From Chryseobacterium sp. HSC-36S06 (GTDB lineage Bacteria; Bacteroidota; Bacteroidia; Flavobacteriales; Weeksellaceae): a stretch of 64,000 nt of DNA. Position numbers and translations under genes: made by a program. The notes beneath the pieces were generated by a model, which searched no databases, had not been told where the DNA came from, and worked only from the letters and a program-made list of their open reading frames with translations. The stretch lies in contig NZ_JALJZX010000002.1 of the NCBI RefSeq assembly GCF_024171485.1, forward strand, positions 496,001 to 560,000, in the 5' to 3' direction. Below, in pieces: positions 60,749 to 64,000 of the stretch (positions are counted from its first letter, which is position 1; the number at the start of each line of letters is the position of its first letter).

Positions 60749-61435
60749 TTACCAGTTCTTTATTAGAATCTCTTTAAGTTTTTTCATTCCTTCCGTGGCA
60801 GACATCTTTAAAAAATTTGCAGCGTCCGCAAAGTTGTTCTTTAGATGGGGATCGATTGCATAAACTTTACAGTTAGAAGGAATGTAGTCAATAAGACCGG
60901 CTGCGGGATAAACTTGCATTGATGTTCCGATAACCAACAAGAGTTCTGCATGCCTTGCAATTGAGATTGCCCTATCCATTTCCGGGACCATTTCACCGAA
61001 CCACACAATGTGTGGACGAAGCTGTATACCATTTTCATCCAAGTCTCCAAGATTCAGATCTTTTTCCCAGAAAATTATTTCTGTATCAGAGTCAATAGGT
61101 CTGGCCTTTTTCAGTTCTCCATGTAGGTGAGTAACTCTAGTGGAGCCGGCTCTCTCATGAAGGTCATCAACATTCTGAGTGATAATATGGACCTCAAAAA
61201 AATCTTCAAGTTCCGCTAAGATTAAGTGGGCTTCATTGGGTTCAACTTCAAGAAGTTGTTTTCTCCTAGTGTTATAGAAATCTAAAACCATTTTCGGGTT
61301 GCGCTTAAATCCCTCAGGACTCGCCACGTCCTCAATTCGGTGATTTTCCCACAATCCGTTAGAATCCCGGAACGTTTGAACGCCACTTTCCGCTGAAATA
61401 CCGGCTCCAGAAAAGACTACAAGCTTCTTCTTCAT
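60749..61435 (-). CDS. Sirtuin-family NAD-dependent protein deacylase, zinc-site cysteines absent
   Basis: This 228-residue sirtuin removes acyl groups from lysines using NAD+. The Rossmann core is intact: SGAGISAESGVQTFRDSNGLW, TQNVDDLHERAG and catalytic His105 in THLHGEL. Tyr54 and Arg57 (DFYNTRR) match the Tyr/Arg pair that SIRT5-like enzymes use to hold malonyl or succinyl groups, so desuccinylation is possible. The four zinc-binding cysteines are missing: after HLHGEL comes a short segment with no Cys, and the protein has only one Cys near the C-terminus. The small domain must be held together otherwise. Confidence 0.88.
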   Translation of the reverse strand: MKKKLVVFSGAGISAESGVQTFRDSNGLWENHRIEDVASPEGFKRNPKMVLDFYNTRRKQLLEVEPNEAHLILAELEDFFEVHIITQNVDDLHERAGSTRVTHLHGELKKARPIDSDTEIIFWEKDLNLGDLDENGIQLRPHIVWFGEMVPEMDRAISIARHAELLLVIGTSMQVYPAAGLIDYIPSNCKVYAIDPHLKNNFADAANFLKMSATEGMKKLKEILIKNW

Positions 61436-61512
61436 AACTTTTTTTTAAAATTAAACATTTTTATATAATCTTTATGATGGGAGCTATACCGGCAATACTT
61501 ATTATGTTTAGC

Positions 61513-61520
61513 TAAATTTG
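61513..61520 (+). promoter_or_regulatory. -7 promoter element of the GNAT gene
   Basis: TAAATTTG fits TAnnTTTG, 32 bases before the ATG at 61553. Confidence 0.55.
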
Positions 61521-61552
61521 TAAAGAAGTAAGCAATCCCAAGCATATAAAAC

Positions 61553-62059
61553 ATGGCGTATATAGTTAGAAAAGCAAAAATAGCGGACACAGCAAACATC
61601 TGGAAAATTTTACAGCAGGCCATTTATCGCCGAAAAATTGACGGAAGTAACCAGTGGCAGGACGGGTATCCAAATATCGAAACTGTAGAAACCGACATTC
61701 AAAAAGGCTTTGGTTATGTTTTAGAAATCCACGGTCAGATTGCAGCATATGCTGCGATTATTTTTGATATTGAGCCTGCTTACGAAATTATTGAAGGCAA
61801 TTGGTTAAGCTCCGGAGAATATGTTGTGATACATAGGGTGGCAGTTTCCGACGAATTTGCAGGAAAAGGGATAGCCACAAAATTATTTAAGAATATTGAA
61901 GAGCTTGCAAAATCAAAATCAGTTTTCAGTATAAAAGTAGATACCAATTTCGACAATCTGCCAATGTTGAGCATTTTAGACAAATTGGGATATACGTATT
62001 GTGGTGAAGTTTATTTCCGGGGCGCTGCGAGAAAGGCCTTCGAGAAAATTCTTAGTTAA
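61553..62059 (+). CDS. GNAT family N-acetyltransferase
   Basis: This 168-residue single-domain acetyltransferase has the acetyl-CoA-binding motif A VIHRVAVSDEFAGKGIATKLFKNIEELAKS and a preceding strand with IFDIEPAYE. The C-terminal KVDTNFDNLPMLSILDKLGYTYCGEV is characteristic of a group annotated as GNAT with FNLPMxxxLxKxGF. The acceptor amine is unknown. It is divergent from the sirtuin gene, whose product could oppose an acetylation, but nothing in the sequence links the two. Confidence 0.88.
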   Translation: MAYIVRKAKIADTANIWKILQQAIYRRKIDGSNQWQDGYPNIETVETDIQKGFGYVLEIHGQIAAYAAIIFDIEPAYEIIEGNWLSSGEYVVIHRVAVSDEFAGKGIATKLFKNIEELAKSKSVFSIKVDTNFDNLPMLSILDKLGYTYCGEVYFRGAARKAFEKILS

Positions 62060-62110
62060 CCACTTCGTAAACTATAGCGCCTATTAAACGGTTTATTGCC
62101 CACAATTCCT

Positions 62111-62118
62111 TAAATTTG
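62111..62118 (+). promoter_or_regulatory. -7 promoter element of gpmI
   Basis: TAAATTTG, 20 bases before the gpmI ATG at 62139. Confidence 0.6.
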
Positions 62119-62138
62119 TATCACAAAATATATTCAAA

Positions 62139-63668
62139 ATGTCAAAGAAAGCCATTTTAGCCATTCTCGACGGGTGGGGAATAGGAACCAACCCGGAAGT
62201 TTCGGCAATTGCTCAGGCAAATACCCCGTTTATCGATTCCTGTTATAACAATTTTCCCAATACAACGCTGGAAGCAAGCGGAATTGCCGTAGGATTACCT
62301 TTCGGACAGATGGGTAACTCTGAAGTTGGTCACATGAATCTGGGTGCGGGCCGAGTTGTGTATCAAAATCTGGTCAAACTCAATATGGCGGTGGAAAATG
62401 CTACTTTAGGAAAAGAAAATGTGATTACGCAGGCTTTTGAATATGCAAGGCTTAATAAGAAAAATGTGCATTTTATTGGCTTAGTATCCGATGGAGGCGT
62501 ACATTCTCATATCAATCACCTTAAAGGATTGCTGACTGCAGCGCACGAATATGGTTTGAATGATAATGTGTATGTGCATGCATTTACCGATGGGCGCGAT
62601 TGTGACCCACATTCCGGGAAAGCATTTATAGCAGAACTTTTGGATCACATGTCTCTAACGACCGGTAAATTAGCTTCCGTTATCGGAAGATATTATGCAA
62701 TGGACCGTGACAAGCGTTGGGAAAGGGTAAAATTAGCGTACGATTTAATGGTTAGAGGAATTGGTGAACCTACCCGCGATATTCTGGGAACGCTTGACAA
62801 TTGTTATAAAGATGGAATCACAGACGAATTTCTCCGGCCGATTGTTTGCCTGAAAGACAGCAATTTACCCATGACGAAAATTGAAAGTGATGACGTAGTT
62901 TTCTGTTTCAATTTCAGAACAGACCGTGGAAGAGAGATTACAGAAGTACTTTCTCAACATGATATTCCTGAGTTTGGGATGAATCATCTGAATCTCTATT
63001 ACGTTACCATGACCAATTATGATAAAGACTACCAAAATATAAAAGTGGTTTTTGATGAAAAAGTTTTGGAGGAAACAATGGGTGAAATCCTTGAGCGCAA
63101 CGGAAAAACACAAATCCGTGTTGCAGAGACAGAAAAATATCCACATGTTACTTTTTTCTTTTCGGGAGGGCGGGAAGCCGAGTTTATAGGAGAACGAAGA
63201 TTGCTTTGCCCTAGTCCGAAAGATGTTCCGACTTATGATTTCAAACCGGAAATGTCTGCCTACGACATCACAGAAAAAATTCTTCCTGAAATCAAAAACG
63301 AAACCGCCGATTTTATTTGTCTGAATTTTGCAAATACTGATATGGTAGGACACACCGGAGTATTTTCTGCAGCCGTGAAAGCTGCGGAAACGGTAGATGC
63401 ATGCATCCAGAAAGTCGCAACAACTGCTTATGAGCACGGTTATGCCGTTTTTATTCTTGCTGATCATGGAAATTCTGATGTAATGAAAAATCCCGACGGA
63501 AGCCCAAATACCCAGCATTCAACAAATTTGGTTCCCCTAATCGTGATGGATAAAGATCTTACATGGAATTTAAAACCGGGTAAATTGGGTGATGTTGCTC
63601 CTTCAATTTTAACAGTAATGGGAGTTCCAGTTCCTGAGATAATGACCGGAGATATCCTTGTAAGTTAG
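62139..63668 (+). CDS. gpmI: 2,3-bisphosphoglycerate-independent phosphoglycerate mutase
   Basis: This 509-residue Mn-dependent enzyme interconverts 3- and 2-phosphoglycerate in glycolysis. The phosphatase-type metal site has Asp11 (LAILDGWG), the nucleophile Ser61 (GNSEVGHMNLGAGR) and later ADHGNSDVM and NTQHSTNLVP. The inserted transferase domain has FTDGRDCDPHSG and GRYYAMDRDKRWERVKLAYD. The length is normal. It is a single-gene unit with its own promoter. The 115 bases after it hold only the promoter of the next gene. Confidence 0.96.
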   Translation: MSKKAILAILDGWGIGTNPEVSAIAQANTPFIDSCYNNFPNTTLEASGIAVGLPFGQMGNSEVGHMNLGAGRVVYQNLVKLNMAVENATLGKENVITQAFEYARLNKKNVHFIGLVSDGGVHSHINHLKGLLTAAHEYGLNDNVYVHAFTDGRDCDPHSGKAFIAELLDHMSLTTGKLASVIGRYYAMDRDKRWERVKLAYDLMVRGIGEPTRDILGTLDNCYKDGITDEFLRPIVCLKDSNLPMTKIESDDVVFCFNFRTDRGREITEVLSQHDIPEFGMNHLNLYYVTMTNYDKDYQNIKVVFDEKVLEETMGEILERNGKTQIRVAETEKYPHVTFFFSGGREAEFIGERRLLCPSPKDVPTYDFKPEMSAYDITEKILPEIKNETADFICLNFANTDMVGHTGVFSAAVKAAETVDACIQKVATTAYEHGYAVFILADHGNSDVMKNPDGSPNTQHSTNLVPLIVMDKDLTWNLKPGKLGDVAPSILTVMGVPVPEIMTGDILVS

Positions 63669-63755
63669 TCTTAAACCTATAAAATATTATCTGCTGACTT
63701 GGATAATTATGGTTTTTTTAGAAACAGTTATGCATGAGATAATAAAATTTTAATA

Positions 63756-63763
63756 TATATTTG
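63756..63763 (+). promoter_or_regulatory. -7 promoter element of the right-end gene
   Basis: TATATTTG is perfect, 20 bases before the ATG at 63784. Confidence 0.6.
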
Positions 63764-63783
63764 TTCCTTATAAAAAGTAAATA

Positions 63784-64000
63784 ATGTACAATAAGTTAGT
63801 TAGAATTGAAGTCATGCGGAATTTGGGTAAAGAAGTTGATGACTTTATTTCCTCCTATTTAACGCCTGTAGAAAAAATTTGGCAACCTACAGATTTTCTT
63901 CCTGACCCTTCTGCGGACAGTTTTAAGCATGATGTAGAAGAACTCCAGACTTACGCCCAGGAAATGGGTTACGATCTGTTTGTCACCCTAATCGGCGACT
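63784..64000 (+). CDS. Acyl-ACP desaturase-like protein (3' truncated by window edge)
   Basis: The first 72 codons, starting MYNKLVRIEVMRNLGKEVDDF, run open to the end of the window. The sequence KEVDDFISSYLTPVEKIWQPTDFLPDP, followed by a conserved-looking ELQTYAQEMGYDLFVTLIGD, resembles the N-terminus of soluble di-iron stearoyl-ACP-type desaturases found in Bacteroidota. These introduce a cis double bond into acyl-ACP. The di-iron ligands (EXXH motifs) lie beyond the window, so the call rests on the N-terminus only. Confidence 0.65.
   Translation, partial: MYNKLVRIEVMRNLGKEVDDFISSYLTPVEKIWQPTDFLPDPSADSFKHDVEELQTYAQEMGYDLFVTLIGD

Noticed and set aside
62865-63518. 217-codon open frame opposite gpmI
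   Set aside because: It is a shadow of gpmI: the composition is odd (many Cys, Phe and His) and the sense gene is complete and conserved.

Overview
The window looks like a chromosomal segment of a flavobacterium of the Weeksellaceae type (Chryseobacterium, Kaistella or a close relative). The evidence is the set of Bacteroidota-specific genes (PorQ of the type IX secretion system, lipidated TamL, a GT117/DUF2723 membrane glycosyltransferase, a probable sulfonolipid gene pair, Bacteroidota-type curli genes), the very frequent promoter element TAnnTTTG, the weak Shine-Dalgarno sequences and the moderately AT-rich DNA. I see no rRNA, tRNA, CRISPR array, insertion sequence or prophage, and no gene-free stretch longer than 300 bases. 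Genes reach both edges: a Ca2+-type P-ATPase is cut at the left end and an acyl-ACP desaturase-like gene at the right end.

Layout. 1-7.8 kb: P-type ATPase, AI-2E-family permease, and topoisomerase IV (parE and parC with a small membrane-protein gene between them). 7.8-14.2 kb: a three-part M28 peptidase, a lipoprotein, TamL, and a TrmH-type RNA methyltransferase whose start overlaps that of tamL divergently. 14.2-17.3 kb (minus): small envelope-stress-type proteins, cmk and porQ. 17.4-22.9 kb: pyrH-frr, a dehydrogenase-like protein, an MmcQ/YjbR protein, ribF, and atpD-atpC. 22.9-28.2 kb (minus): a B12-binding radical SAM protein, a GreA-like factor, and two adjacent PLP enzymes that fit the first two steps of capnine/sulfobacin sulfonolipid synthesis. 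28.4-36.6 kb (plus): GT117 protein, DUF1697, a TPR-like secreted protein, kdsA and a TonB-dependent receptor. 36.7-41.2 kb (minus): outer-membrane protein, lptC, anmK and a GNAT-nitrilase fusion in one tight run. 41.4 kb: holB. 42.6-48.0 kb (minus): a curli (functional amyloid) operon in the order csgA, csgB-like, csgE, csgF, csgG, lipoprotein. 48.2-54.4 kb (plus): TetR-controlled RND efflux operon. 54.4-57.8 kb (minus): MATE pump, sigma-54 activator, YggS. 57.9-60.6 kb (plus): a four-gene signalling operon (lipoprotein, seven-helix membrane protein, histidine kinase, response regulator). 60.7-64 kb: sirtuin, GNAT, gpmI, desaturase.

The most interesting parts are accessory. (1) The curli operon carries remodelled parts. 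CsgE has an extra N-terminal domain that resembles the CsgC/CsgH amyloid-inhibiting chaperones, CsgG has an apparent extra C-terminal outer-membrane barrel, and the operon ends with a lipoprotein carrying a propeller-like domain. Four copies of an ATCAC(C/T) half-site lie upstream of csgA. (2) The lipoprotein/7TM/kinase/regulator operon is bracketed by two copies of a 15-base element, AAAAAAGGGTGTTTT. Each copy lies exactly the same distance upstream of a TAnnTTTG promoter. One promoter drives the operon; the other would drive a very short terminated RNA just downstream. This looks like an autoregulated signalling circuit that I cannot name. (3) The PLP-enzyme pair predicts sulfonolipids in the envelope.

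All assignments come from reading translated sequence and recalled family motifs. No database search was run. Comparisons with named proteins such as E. coli CsgC are from memory.
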